Shown here one piece after another: positions 46,451 to 58,224 of a stretch of DNA of 64,000 nt. Position numbers and translations under genes: made by a program. Source of the stretch: Ceratothoa steindachneri. Its lineage: Eukaryota > Arthropoda > Malacostraca > Isopoda > Cymothoidae. The stretch lies in contig OZ018328.1 of the NCBI GenBank assembly GCA_963969495.1, positions 134,695,968 to 134,759,967 on the forward strand, written 5' to 3'. The notes below the pieces were generated by a model. It did no database searches. It worked only from the letters and a program-made list of their open reading frames with translations, and was not told the DNA's origin. Within the stretch, counting starts at the first letter, position 1; each line of letters starts with the position of its first letter.

Positions 46451-47499
46451 TATTTTATTATGGCGCATTTTTTCCTCCTCAGTAGGCTTACTCCAGTGAG
46501 TAGCTCCTCAGATTGATTTCTTAATTCCATTTTCCTTACGTGGAAATCGAGAGATGGGATTACTTTTTTGTTATATTTATTTGGAAGGTTTGTTGGGCCA
46601 TAATAAGAGAAAAGTTTCCCCCCCCCCATTTCATAATTTTCTTAAGAATGATATATAGTACAATATGATGCGATTGCAATAGCCTTAAAGAAAAGCAGAC
46701 CTTTTATTCTGAAAGTAAGGGAATTGCCGGGGTAATTCTTAAAGTAACTCCTTAGTAGCATTTTCTATATGTGGCATTTACTAAAAGATTTATATACTCG
46801 TAGATGCTTAATATTTTTAAAATGAACTTAAAATAAAATATAATGCGAGCGTGCATCAATTGTAGGCCGCCAGAAAACATGATGTTATTGGTTTATACAT
46901 GTTTGTGATATTTTTCAAATCGGTTAATTCTTAGAGTTGCCACGTCTGCACCGTCTGCATGAACGAGTGTTTCAGTTGCTCCATAGTTCCAAGTTCTGTC
47001 CTGTTTTAATTTTCAACAAACATTCACTGCATTTATTTGTTGCGCTGCTCCTAAGTGTTTGTTAGTTCACCGTCGAAAAACACCTAAATACGAGCATACT
47101 CGCCTTTCTTGAGCGGATAATTGTTTTCAAGTCTTATTGCCGGCTAAACCGAACTAAGGTCATAAATACTTAATTTTATTGTACTCATAGTCTCGTTTTC
47201 TTTGTACCATGGAAAAAATAACCATAAAAATATGAAACAGGGATTGGAAAGGTTGCAACAGTCATGCTCCCTTCATAGATCAGGCGGGAAATCTTGCAAC
47301 GATCTAGTTGTAATTGTCCCTAAAATTGTGGTTGCATTCATATTCCTTGTTAGGCATGTAATTAAGTGGATTTCGTTCGTATTACGAGAGCAAGCAAAGG
47401 GACTCAAATATGCTAACTTTAGATCCTTGAGGGGATGATTGCCTTGCTAGAGGCCTGAAGGTCCAAGTAGGCCTATTTACGCTGCATTGTCAAAAGCAA
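46451..47499. other. No gene recognised
   Basis: AT-rich. TAATTGTCCCTAAAATTGT near 47310 recurs near 47510, so part of this may belong to the modular repeat. Confidence 0.4.
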
Positions 47500-47650
47500 T
47501 GACCTAATTGTAGTTGTCCCTAAAATTGTTGTTGCCAAACTCTTCCCAAGGTTACTAGGGGAATTATTTGGCAAGAAGATCATAACTTCGGCCGATTCTA
47601 ACAAAATATGAAACCCTTATTTTGTTTTACATTCTCTTTCGAATGATAAA

Positions 47651-47652
<2 letters not shown>
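47500..47652 (+). repeat. Modular repeat unit, cut by LINE insertion
   Basis: ACTCTTCCCAAGGTTACTAG to CTTTCGAATGATAAAATT is one unit of the roughly 125-bp repeat. It stops mid-unit at the LINE tail and resumes at about 50487 with TTGCCAAGGTATTACCGAGG. Confidence 0.85.
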
Positions 47653-47695
<43 letters not shown>

Positions 47696-49785
47696 TCTTT
47701 TGTAATGCGCTCTTCAAGGCCTGAGGCTTTCCCAAAGTGCACGTTGTGCTGAGATGAGAATGGAAATTCAATTGAAATTCAAGAGGGGGAGAAGGCAATA
47801 CTGAAAAGATGCGTTTTCAAGAGACGCTTAAATCTGGTAAGAGAGGGAGAAGACCTGATTTCAGCAGGAAGAGCATTCCACAACTTAGGGTTGCAGATTG
47901 AGAAGGAGCAGTCCCCCATTGAGCAGAGGGATGAACGAGGAATATTCAAAAGTGGTGCATGTGATGACCGAAGGGCCCGAGGGACATGGCGTGGCGAGAG
48001 AGCAGAAGAGAGGTAAGACGGGGCCTTGTTGTTCAGGGCCTTAAATGTGAAGAGAAGTATCTTCAAGTGAGTACGGGATCTGACAGGGAGCCAGTGCAGT
48101 TCATGCAGCAAGGGTTTCGAGGGAGAGAAGCGAGGGCGACGGAGGAGAAGCCGGACGGCATAGTTCTGTACAAGTTGAAGAGGGCGGAGAGAGGAGGATG
48201 GCAGATTCACAAGCAGAGAGTTACAGTAGTCAAGGCGTGAGGTGGTGAAGGCATGAACAGCAGTCTCAAGACTTTGGCGATCAAAGTGAAAGCGAATGCG
48301 AGGGAAGTTACGAAGGAAACATAGAGAGGATTTGCTGACATTGCGGATATGAGGCTTAAAGGAGAGATGCTTATCAAAAACAACACCCAGATTCCTAACG
48401 CAGTCAGAGAAAATGATAGTATTACTGCCCAGAGTAAGCGAGGGAAAGAGAGATTTAGATTTTTTGACAAGAGCAGGGGTGCCGACGAGGAGGATCTAAG
48501 TTTTTGAGTGATTAAGCCTGAGGAAGTTGGTAGAGAGCCAGTCAGAAATGGAGGAGTAGGCAGCCAGGAGGTCAGTGATAGAGTAGGAAAGAGACGTGGG
48601 GGATGAGGAAACGAAAATTTGAGTGTCATTATCATATAGGTGGAAGGATAGACCGAGATTAGGGAGAAGGGAACTAAGAGGGAGAAGGTAGATACGAAAT
48701 AGTAAAGGACCAAGAACAGAGCCTTGTGGCACTCCAAAGCGAATAGGGGTAGAGTTGGATGAAACGTCGTCAATCACAACGGATTGGGTACGAGACGAGA
48801 GGTAAGAGCGGAACCAGTAAAGCACGGTGCCTGATATGCCGAGGAAAGAGTGGAGACGATCAAGTAGGACGGTAGGGTCAATAGTATCGAAGGCAGAGGA
48901 GAGGTCGAGTAGAACAAGGATGGAGGCACAACCCCTGTCCGCGGCTCTTCGTAAGCAATCGGACACATTGAGAAGGGTAGTTTCAGTGGAATGACCTGAC
49001 TTGAAACCAGATTGATAGGTTTCATCAATGTTACAGGCCACCATGTGACTGTTGATGCGTGAAGCAAACACTCTCTCCAGAACCTTAGAGAGAAAAGGAA
49101 GTTGCGAAATCGAGCGATAATTGGAAGGGTCAGTGGGGTTCAGTTGAGGCTTTTTAAGAATCGGACGGATGTGGGCACGTTTGAAAGAAGAGGGAACAAA
49201 ACCAGTTGCAAGTGAAGTGTTGAACAGGTGAAGAAGCGTTGGGAGGATAGCAGGCAGAATTTTACATAACAGTTTAGGCGGAAAAATGTCCTTTGGGGAG
49301 CCCGATTTCTTAGAACGCGAGAGCAGGGCTGTAAGCTCCAACGCGGTCACAGCGGGGAAAACGATAAGCGGCTGAGGCGGGAAGTCAGGGAGAATGGCAG
49401 GAGCCGGGACAGAAGGCTGAAGGAGGGAGACATGGAGGTTAGTGACCTTATCTGCGAAGAAATTCGAGAGAGTAGCAGGGCTAATAGGTGGGGAGACCTG
49501 GGCTGGGGAATTAAGACGGGAGAGCAGGCGGAAGACGGTACGGGGATCATTCCTATTATCACTAAGCAGATTATGTGAGTATGCTTCACGAGCAGATTTT
49601 AATTTCGCCCCGTAGGAAGCTGTCGCAAGACGGAACGCCAGCGAGAGAGGGGTCGTGTCTTGCCCACGGGTACGAGCCTTTCTAAGGACTCTTTCATGGG
49701 CGCGCATGGACTGCCTAGCACGGAGGAGTTCCATAGAGTACTAAGGGGCACGGTGACAGCGGGAGTTCGAAGGGGTGACAAGGGG
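47653..49785 (-). mobile_element. L2-like non-LTR retrotransposon, 5'-truncated
   Basis: Minus-strand element. Its 3' end has an (ATT)n tail (47653-47695 as AAT on the plus strand) preceded by a short 3' UTR with GAAGAGCGCATTACAAAAG, as expected for L2/CR1-type LINEs that end in short tandem repeats. The coding part is a nearly open RT frame. The 5' end, including the AP-endonuclease domain, is missing. Just upstream a second LINE 3' end begins at 49786. Confidence 0.92.
47779..49734 (-). pseudogene. L2-like ORF2 (reverse transcriptase) with one internal stop
   Basis: 652 codons in a single frame, interrupted only by TAG at 48496-48498 (LNHSKT then ILLVGTPAL; probably CAG originally). In order: RPILKKPQLNPTDPSNYRSI (RT entry), FLSKVLERVFASRI, YQSGFKSGHSTETTLL, ILVLLDLSSAFDTIDP (first catalytic Asp), RFGVPQGSVLGPLLFRIYLL, then LSFHLYDNDTQIF where the family has YADD. 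Ala-to-Asp and Asp-to-Asn changes remove a catalytic Asp. The thumb and C-terminus follow: VRNLGVVFDKHLSF, LDYCNSLLVNLP, LLHELHWLPVRSRTHLKIL, SICNPKLWNALPAEIRSS and RFKRLLKTHLFSIAFS. The endonuclease is absent. The protein would prime reverse transcription at a nicked target, but this copy cannot. Confidence 0.93.
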
Positions 49786-50470
49786 AGAGTTACATAGAGT
49801 TACATAGATACACAGATCACACGGGCCTTACGGCCCAGACTAAGGTGATCTGGCCTTAAATCTACTGCCACTTACACATAGAATAGTAGAAGTAAAGGAT
49901 AGAAAAGTTTTAGGCTCTCCCCACCCTCCACTCCCTCCGGCAAAAGCCGTACATGAAATAATTTGGGAAAAGTACCTTGCAGGTGTAAGAAGACAGTACC
50001 TGAAGGAAATTTGCATTGAATAGTAATTAAATGAAATGCATGTGAAAACCACTTACATACACCTGAAAGAGTTATATTTTTGTAATATTATTTTATTTTG
50101 TAGCTTATGCTAAACAATTCCAATATTTGTTAAGTGTTTGTCTAATCTCATTTTAAATGAATCTATAGTGCTGCTGTCCACTACCTCGTTTGGCAAATTA
50201 TTCCAATCATTAATAATCGAGTAAGTGGAGAAGTTTTTTATTACATTCATAGTGGCTCTTTTACCCTGAAGTTTTGAATCATGTCCACGGGTGGGACACT
50301 CCCCTGTCAGTGTGAACAAGTTATTGGCATTAACGTTTTTAAATCCTTTAAGTATTTTGAAGCACTCCTTCAGCTGCCCCCTTAGTCTTCGTTTTCTGAC
50401 GGAAAATAGATTGAGTTTTTTTAGCCTCTCGTGGTAAGGTTTGTTACGTACTGAGGAGAGTGGGCATCAA
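49786..50470 (-). mobile_element. CR1-like LINE 3' end
   Basis: Minus-strand 3' terminal part of a second LINE. The 3' UTR ends TGGGCCGTAAGGCCCGTGTG, ATCTGTGTATCTATGTAACT, CTATGTAAC: the tandem tail typical of CR1-type elements. The coding end is given separately. It lies directly 5' of the L2-like copy, in the same orientation. Confidence 0.8.
50110..50462 (-). pseudogene. CR1-like ORF2 C-terminal fragment
   Basis: About 117 codons open: SSVRNKPYHERLKKLNLFSV, RKRRLRGQLKECFKILKGFK, then FTLTGECPTRGHDSKLQGKR, NVIKNFSTYSIINDWNNLP and SFKMRLDKHL. The pattern Y-ERL--L-L, R---R--LIE-FKIL-G, RGH--KL---R, F--R----WN-LP, -SFK-RLDK is the standard C-terminus of CR1-type ORF2. No stop within it; upstream RT is absent (5' truncation). 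Confidence 0.85.
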
Positions 50471-50486
50471 GACAAGTGAGAAGGGG

Positions 50487-50835
50487 TTGCCAAGGTATTA
50501 CCGAGGTAAGCCTGAAAATTATTTTGCTTTGGCAATAACATCATAACTAATCAGTTGATCCTAAGGAAATTTAAAAGCCTTATGTTGTTTTATATTCTCT
50601 TTCGAATGCTGTAAGTGCCAAGTCCTCCCAAGATTAGCCGGGCAATTATTTTGTTTTGGCAATAAAATCATAACTATTCGGCCGATTCTAACGAAATTTG
50701 AAACCCCTATGTTGTTTTACATTCTCTTTTGAATGGTAGAATTATTGAAAGTTTTGAACGTTGTAAGGTCATAAATGAGAAAAGTAAGAGTACGCGACCT
50801 TTTAGTCAGCAGACCTTGTTGTCTCACCACTTACT
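50487..50835 (+). repeat. Modular repeat, copy M3 (units and 3' module)
   Basis: Two units (TTTTGGCAATAA, CATCATAACTA, TTCGGCCGATTCTAACGAAA, ATGTTGTTTTACATTCTCTT), then the 3' module: AAGGTCATAAATGAG, GTAAGAGTACGCGACC, TTTTAGTCAGCAGACCTTGT. Confidence 0.85.
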
Positions 50836-51194
50836 TGATTCGTCGTAATTGAGATTCTTGAACCTATAAATCTAGTTGTATTATCATTTGTTATAAATTT
50901 ATTATTATACCGCGGCTTTCATTACACGTCCCCAAATTTAGACGCTATCCAATTAGGGGCAAGGAATCGCACAAGATTTTGGGGTGTTACATGTCAAAGT
51001 TGCCTATAAATAAATGTGAGTGGTCTAGTTTACTTGAATTTGGCTAGAAATAAGACATTAGTAAATGGCTAGTCTTTTTGTTTAATTTTTCAGTCATATG
51101 AGGACATAATTGTCTGTGAGTAAATATTTACTTAATTTGACAGATTTTTATTCATACTAATTGGCTAAGTGGAGAGAAGGGAGACCTGATTGAT
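50836..51194. other. No gene recognised
   Basis: AT-rich spacer between two copies of the modular repeat. Confidence 0.4.
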
Positions 51195-51868
51195 CCCTAG
51201 CAACATTGCTAGTCGCGGGTGACTCTACATCTCACTATATTTGTCGGTCGGTACCGTTTTTGCTTTGTTTTTGTTTTTGTAATAACATTATAACTATTCG
51301 GCTAATTCTAACGAAAGTTGGAACTCTTATGTTGTTTTATATTATCTATCGAATTATATAATTCCTAAAGTCTTCCCAAGGTTATCTGGGGAATTATTTC
51401 GTTTTGGCAATAACATCATAACTATTCGGGAGATTCTAACGAAATTCAATACCTTTTTGTTTGTTTTTTTGTATTATCCTTTGAATGATATAATTGTCAA
51501 AGTCCTCCCAAGGTTAGCCAATGAATTATTTTGTTTTGGCAATAACATCAAAACTGTTTGTCCGATTCTAACAAAATTTAAAACCCTTATGTTGTTCTCA
51601 TTCTCTTTTGAATGATATAATTGCCAAGGTCCTCCCAAGATCCCCCCAAAGTTAGCAAAGGAATTATTTTGTTTTGCCAATAACATCATAACTGTTTGGC
51701 TGATTCTAACGAAATTTGAAACCCGTATGTTGTTGTCATTCTCTTTCGAATGATATAATTGCCAAGGTCCTCCCATGTTAGTCCGGGAATTAGTTGAAGC
51801 TTGATTGTCGTAAGGTCGTAAATCAGAATAAGTGAGAGTACGTGACTTTTGAGTCAGCTAACCTTGTT
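51195..51868 (+). repeat. Modular repeat, copy M4 (complete: 5' module, four units, 3' module)
   Basis: The 5' module at 51210 reads GCTAGTCGCGGGTGACTCTA, CATCTCACTATATTTGTCGG, TCGGTACCG, then GTAATAACATTATAACTATT. Four units of about 125 bp follow, each with GAATGATATAATTGCCAAGG, TCCTCCCA and TTATTTTGTTTTGGCAATAA. The 3' module is TCGTAAATCAGAATAAGTGA, GAGTACGTGACTTTTGAGTC, AGCTAACCTTG. Confidence 0.88.
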
Positions 51869-51888
51869 TCATTTCCCAAGGCTTCCTT

Positions 51889-52180
51889 TTTAATCGCGGG
51901 TCACTCTACATCTCACTATATCTGTCAGTCGATCCTCATTTTGCTTTTTTTTTGTTTTGTTAATTACATTATAACTATTCTGCCAATTCCTACGAAATTT
52001 GACAACCTTGTGTTGTTTTACATTTTCTTTCAAATGTTATAACTGCCAAACTCTTTCTAAGGTTAGCCGGTGAATTATTTAGAAATAACTTAGTAACTAT
52101 TCGGCCGATTCTAAAAGATTTTGAAGCCATTATGTTGTTTTGCATTCTCTATCGAATTATATAATTGTCAAGGTCTTCCG
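51889..52180 (+). repeat. Modular repeat, copy M5 (5' module and two units)
   Basis: TTTTAATCGCGGGTCACTCT, ACATCTCACTATATCTGTCA, then two units. It ends at about 52180 without the 3' module (GTCAAGGTCTTCCGTAAC then unrelated sequence). Confidence 0.85.
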
Positions 52181-52189
52181 TAACAAAAG

Positions 52190-55070
52190 AGTGCAACCTT
52201 TAGGTACGAGTTTCGAACATTGCGTTCAAGTTGCAAATCAGCCAAACTGACCTCTCTGATTTATTGCGAGAAACTTTGCATACAAGAGTAGAGATATAGT
52301 TTCAGTCTTTAAGTTGATCGTTTGAACAAAACTTAGGTATTCTGACCTAGTCTGATCATCACCCCTTTTGTCCAAATATGATAGACTTCGGTATATGAGA
52401 GCGTGTAACTGTACTCGATAAAGCTTATCCCCTAAATTATTATTCTATCCTCTGGAAAGTTGCTGATTGCGTGGCCATCTGATCGAAAAATGCAAAGTAA
52501 TCAAGGATTTAACGATATAAATTGAGAACTACTATTCGAATGAGTACCTGAAAGTAATAATAGAACAAGTGGTTGTAAACTCAAACTGAAACGATTCCAG
52601 CAATTGCGCCTATTTCTTCACGTACAGGATTACTTAAACATGGAACTCATTTCCTGCGACTATGGAGGATTGTTCTTCTGTGATTTATTTTTTAAGAAAG
52701 GACGAGATAAAACCTTCTTTAACCAATTAAATGAATTATAAACAGTAAGAAAACCAACAAAGGGTTGATTACCAATCTAAATAAATTTAAGGCTATTAAT
52801 CGACGCAAAGCTTAAATAATTATGAATTTTAGCTAATCAAAACGTTACTAATCATGTGCTATTCTATGTGCCGCATGGAGGTGGTGCTGTAGCATATTAA
52901 CGTATATATTATCCTTCTCTTAAAAGTCAAAAAAATATACGAAAACAACAGCAAAAGAAACCACTGCATGAACTTATTTTCTAATAACGTAGTTGAATGA
53001 CTACTCCTCGCATGCACAATTATCTAAATTAGTTGTCACATTTTTCAAAATGTTTCGGACCTAATTATATTAAGAATGATATAAAATTTATGTTAAAATA
53101 CTCGAATAGATTTGGAAGATTATGGGATAGTAATATAAAATAGCCAAATGCTAGTGAAATTATTTTTATGAAATCGATTATTAAAGTCAAATAAATATAT
53201 AATATTAATTATGCTGGAAAGGAAAAATTAAGGGAAATTTGGCAGCCATGTTTAAAAAAAAACTGTTTCAAAATGTTTCGAAAGTATTTTATCGGCAAAT
53301 GTTCTATTTCGCTTATTTATAACTAAATATATCTCAAACATTCCAAATCTCATCAAATAATATATTAAATTGTCACTGAATGAAATTCAGCGTAAAGTGT
53401 GATATGATTAATTGTAACAACTGTACATAATAATATCTGCAAAATTAGCTTTTACCTTTTATGTCCATGTGAATAATTGCACACCAATTGGTCCAGTAAA
53501 ATTTTCCTTTCAATGCATGATGAGTTAACTGCCCCTCATACTGATTAATACGAGCAGAAATAGTTGATTATAACCTTATCACAGGTACGTATAAATCAGG
53601 GCCGTCGATTTTTCCATCAAATTGTTAGTTCTAACCAATGACGACTAGTTTAAGTGTGGATGTAAGGATCTTTGCTAATGAGTAATGGAATAATATATTG
53701 TAATATATGCACAGTAGTAGGTTATTTAGAGGTTTGAATTCTATGTTCCCCGTCGGAATTGTTACTTCTGGTACCCGGTGAAGCACTACATCCTACCATT
53801 CTCCCTACGACACTAGTGTAAAACTAGATTGAAACTGGCTTAGCTTTAATCGTAATAGTCATCTCTCCTCTGCCTCCTTTCGAAAGTATTTACAAGCCTC
53901 TTTTCACCTATTTTATTACAGGCTAATTTTGCAGACTAGTTAGTCGTCGACTAGCTTCCATCTAATCATATATGGTGAGTTTATCATGTAAATTGAATCC
54001 TTGTACATATTTTCTCATTCTCTTGAGCTTTGGTTGTTTTGTTATATTTGTCTTAATAACACGTAAAACCTCGAGAATATATTTGGAAGCTTGAAAAGTC
54101 ATTGTTTTCTTAATCACATTCCTCATTAGTCTTTTGCTTTATCCATTTAGATTTTTGGTATAATGCCTCTGTTGTCATATAAATTGAATATTACTAAATG
54201 CATTAATCTTTAAAGACAAGAGAAGTTAAAATGAGCTAAACAAATTTTTGCTGTCGGAAAATGCTGAAAATAAAATATAGTTTTTAATGGAACGAGGCCT
54301 TTTTAATGGTTCAACCTTGCAAACAAAAGAGTCGTCCATGCAACTTAACTCAAATTGACTTCCCTTGGGGGGTAGTAAAATGTACTTGTAATTATAATAC
54401 TTACTACTTGAGGAAGGTGAAGAATTCACACTTTAGAACTCAGTATGGAGCGCAGGTCTTTAATCTTTGCTTGGCTATTCAGCCTCGTGCAATGTTCCTC
54501 TTTGTATTCCAGATGAGCTTTTCTTTCGATACTCTAAAGCCTAGCGTTGATGACGGGAAAGAGTACCAAGGTACTTATTATGAGTAAGTGCATCGCAAAG
54601 TCATTAAAGGTGATACTTTTTAGCACCTTTGTTCTTTGGGCTGAACTTATTTAGCTTGGTTTGCAATTGAGTACACCTGGCAGGAGAAATTTGATCGAGA
54701 ACTTTCTCTCAAGCACTAGTCATCTTTACTCCTGTTTTTTTCATTATTTCCTTTAATTTATTCAAGTTTATATTTATCTTATCAACATCCTTCCCCGTTT
54801 TCATCCCTAACTGCTTGAATCAACACTGCAGTATCTAACTTTAGTTGACGTTTCAAAGTTTACTCGACCCGAATTAAAATTCTGAGCTGGGAGGTTTCAT
54901 GTTATTGTAGGTATATATTTTCAAGTGTTTAGAATGTACCCATCAACTTTATTTGTGCCTTTTTCTTCAATAAATCTTTCTCAGGCCTTTATAACTCATG
55001 AATTGTATATTTTAAACTTAATTCTCATTAAATAATCCTATTTATTAAATGTTGAAATCGGAAAGTTGTC
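52190..55070. other. No gene recognised (2.9 kb)
   Basis: AT-rich. The overlapping short frames at 54226-54587 on both strands are unsupported. Confidence 0.45.
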
Positions 55071-55077
55071 GTTGGTA

Positions 55078-56060
55078 TAGGTCTGTGAGGGAATTCCACG
55101 CGGAATTTCTTGTCCAGCACGGAACTTCCTTGCGCGGTAGAAGGTTCTGTTAGGCTTAAATTGGTAAGCCTACCCCCCCCCCCCCATCTTCCACAAGCGG
55201 TAGCCCCGAACCACGTCCACCACGATTCACCTTTACTCGGGTTAGAATATCCTCGGCAAGAAGATACGAGGCCATTCGAGAGTAGAGCTGTTTCCCACTA
55301 ACCCCCTTCCTCGGGGGAGAGCCTCAGACATATATATTGCTCGTTTACCCTGAGACAAGGACAGAGTTGAGAAGGCTCGCCCGGACCCCAAGAAAATTCC
55401 CCTAGTTCTAAGTCAGGTGCTAACAACAAAGCAAAGTGACAGCTGAACTATTTTTGTGTACATATTGGAATTTGCCCCAGCCAGTGAGATAATTCCATTT
55501 AACGATCGCTACCGAGGGATTTGTCCAACTTATTTCGTCAACTCCTGTCGAAGCCCTCCTCGTTTGCTTCTCGTTTTCGGGTGGCCGAAATACTCTCCCA
55601 TGGACCGGACGTTACCGCCCCATCCTTTTTTGGAGAACCGTCATCACTTTAACATCCCGCTCAGAAGCTTCGAGCGGCCTCGCCTCACGTGTAGAGGACA
55701 TCCGTGAAGCCTTACCCTGACGTCTTACCCGGAATCCTCCGTAAGCCAACCCCTCTCCCCATTCAGTAACCCATTTGCGTTAATTCCTCCCATTTGAATA
55801 GTCTCCTCCCGTAACACATTAATTTTAACTTCATAGTCTGATTCATAACTACAATCACCCTCCCCTCGTTCATCTGATGTAATTTTGGCCGTCAATTCTC
55901 TCATTATTTTTATGTAAATAAAATTATATTTTTGTACATGCCTCTTTAAATAACCTTGAGCTTTGCCATTGCCCATATGTTACCTGACCTCGTTGCACTC
56001 TTATCTTGCATTTTCGCCCATCGAAACTCGTGGTTTTCCGTCCCTTTTGTTAGTTCGCCT
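55078..56060. other. GC-richer block, possibly LTR-like
   Basis: Begins TAGGTCTGTGAGGGAATTCC, is G+C-richer with a C run at 55172, and ends in an AT-rich region with TAAAATTATATTTTTG and CTCTTTAAATAACCTTGA, then GCACTCTTAT. The same ordered motifs occur at 8166-8260. Two solo-LTR-like copies of a family is one explanation. No PBS, PPT or coding sequence seen. Confidence 0.3.
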
Positions 56061-57110
56061 TCAAATTATTGGTCCCTTTCCCATATATATATAATATGGT
56101 ATTGATATAATATAATGTCATAACACGACAAGGTCCATGCCATAGAATTAAAAAAAGAGAGGATAGAATCTAGAAAATATTAAAGAACAGGTAGAATATG
56201 CCTATTTAGGTCACTACCAAAAGTCCCTCCTTGATAATCAATCTAGAAAGACATATGTAAGGACATAAGGTTTAGGAAAAGTGCATAGTGTAAAATCAGA
56301 ATAGCACCAGTACCTTTCTTGATACATGTTGTACAGGTTAAGATTAAATCATCGCATTTTTTAATCAAAGGTTATATTGTTGCCCAATTAGTCTAATTTA
56401 TAGTTTCGTTGGAAATTCTGAGGAGAGGTTTGTCAACATTTGCACTAAACTCAAAACACCCTTGCTATTATAGTTAAGACCAGTTATATCATCCGCGTGA
56501 CATACGCAAGACAACCAGAAAATCTTACAATAAGGTAATTAAAATAAACACATCATCCCAGACCTGCCCCCATTTTGCACAAAACATGCAAGAGTTAAAT
56601 AATACAGCAAGAATTCCGATCTCCTAAATATTTTCCCCTAGGCAGAGACCGAGGCAACATAAAACACATTGCACCTATGTTTCGTGTTGGATTGTCTTAT
56701 CAGGCGGGGAGGAAATCGATGTGGTGGGGGGGAGAACAGAGTTTTTTTGATTACAAAAATTTATATAATTGATAATGTCTTGGAAACTACCCAAAACTAA
56801 ACACATAAAAACACGGTGCTATTTTAATCAACTGCAATATCTAAAACTCTGCCTCCTGCAACCAGACAGCTTTGTCCATAGCCACAATATACAAAACATT
56901 TAAACATCTTAGAGGAAGTTTTGAACGATCCTTTGTAATCATTCAAAGTTGTGAATGGAGTCAATGTCCTGTCGATCCCCTTTTCAGGCTACTCTTGATG
57001 ATTTTGGTTTATGGTATACATCTTCTACTTCTGTTTCACTTGAAGCATTGCTGGAACTACTGCTACTTGCAAGAACAACTGTTTCATTGAATGAAGCTGC
57101 CTGTCGTAAA
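56061..57110. other. No gene recognised
   Basis: AT-rich. The short frames at 56872-57236 run into the modular repeat. Confidence 0.4.
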
Positions 57111-57111
57111 T

Positions 57112-57440
57112 TTTTAGTTGCAAGCGACTCTACATCTCATAATGTCGGTCGGTCGGTCCCCGTTTTGTTTGTTTTTTGTTTTTGTAATAACATCATAACT
57201 ATTGGGCAGATTCTAACAGCCTTTCGAATGCTATAATTGCCAAACTCCTCCCAAGGTTAGCCCGAGAATTATTTATTTTGGCAATAACATCATATCTATT
57301 CGTCTGATTGTAACGAAATTTTAAAGTTTTATGTTGTTTAACATTCTATTTCGAATAATATAATTTCCAAAGTCCTCCAAAGGTTAGCGCGGAATTATTT
57401 TGTTTTGGAAATAACATCATAACTATTCGGCGGATAATAT
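57112..57440 (+). repeat. Modular repeat, copy M6 (5' module and units)
   Basis: TTTTTAGTTGCAAGCGACTC, TACATCTCATAATGTCGGTC, GGTCGGTCCCCG, then GTAATAACATCATAACTATT and two to three units. It passes directly into the GCTA-rich array at about 57440. Confidence 0.85.
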
Positions 57441-58145
57441 GCTAAACTACACTATGCTATTTTAAGATATAATCTGCTAGGCAACCCTAGAAATAGTCTA
57501 TTATAGGCTCGGCTATATTATGCTTAGCTATGCTAAGATATAATGTACAAGGGTAAGATATACTATGCTAGTTTAGGCTATAATATGCTATTCTAGGATA
57601 GCATATAGTATGTTACGATAGACAAGACTAAGCTATGGTTGATTAGGGTATAATAGTATAGTATAGGCTCTACTTCTCTAGGGTAGTTAATGCTAGGCTA
57701 GGTTATAATATGCTAGATATGTTAAGCTATGCTAAGCTATACTTGGCTAAATAGGGCTACACTATGCTATGCTAGGATAGCATATAGTATGTTACGATAG
57801 ACAAGACTAAGCTATGCTTGATTAGGGTATAATAGTATAATATAGGCTCTACTTCTCTAGGATAGTTAATGCTAGGCTTGGTTATAATATGCTAGGATAT
57901 GCTAAGTTATGCTAAGCTATACTAGGCTAGATAAGGCCACACTATGCTATGCTAGGGTAGGCTAAAGTATAATAGGCTAGGGAGGGCTATGCTAGGTAAT
58001 ACTATGTTAGGTTACGATAGGCTAGCTAACCAAGGCTATAATAGACTAAGCTATGCAAGGTTATTCTAGTCTAAGGTATGGTATGCTATACTAGTCTATG
58101 ATATACTAGGCTAGGCTATAATATGGTGCACTTGGCTATATTATG
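57430..58145. repeat. GCTA/CTAGGCTA low-complexity array with 179-bp higher-order unit
   Basis: About 700 bp built almost entirely from variants of TATGCTA, GGCTA, AAGCTA and TATAATATGCTA. The segment starting GATAGCATATAGTATGTTAC occurs at 57597 and again at 57776, a 179-bp tandem duplication with few differences. It occupies the place where other copies of the modular repeat have their roughly 125-bp units. No stable open frame. Confidence 0.9.
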
Positions 58146-58212
58146 TTAGGTGTCGTCATAAATCAGAATAAGTGAGGGCACGCGACATTTTGGTCAGCAG
58201 ACCTTGTTTAGT
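58146..58212 (+). repeat. Modular repeat, 3' module of copy M6
   Basis: GTCGTCATAAATCAGAATAA, GTGAGGGCACGCGACA, TTTTGGTCAGCAGACCTTGT: the same 3' module as at 50750-50830 and 51800-51865. Confidence 0.85.
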
Positions 58213-58224
58213 GCCATTTCCTCT

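Noticed and set aside
48207..48773. 188-codon minus-strand frame
   Set aside because: Shadow frame inside the L2-like ORF2; the real frame is the one with RT motifs.
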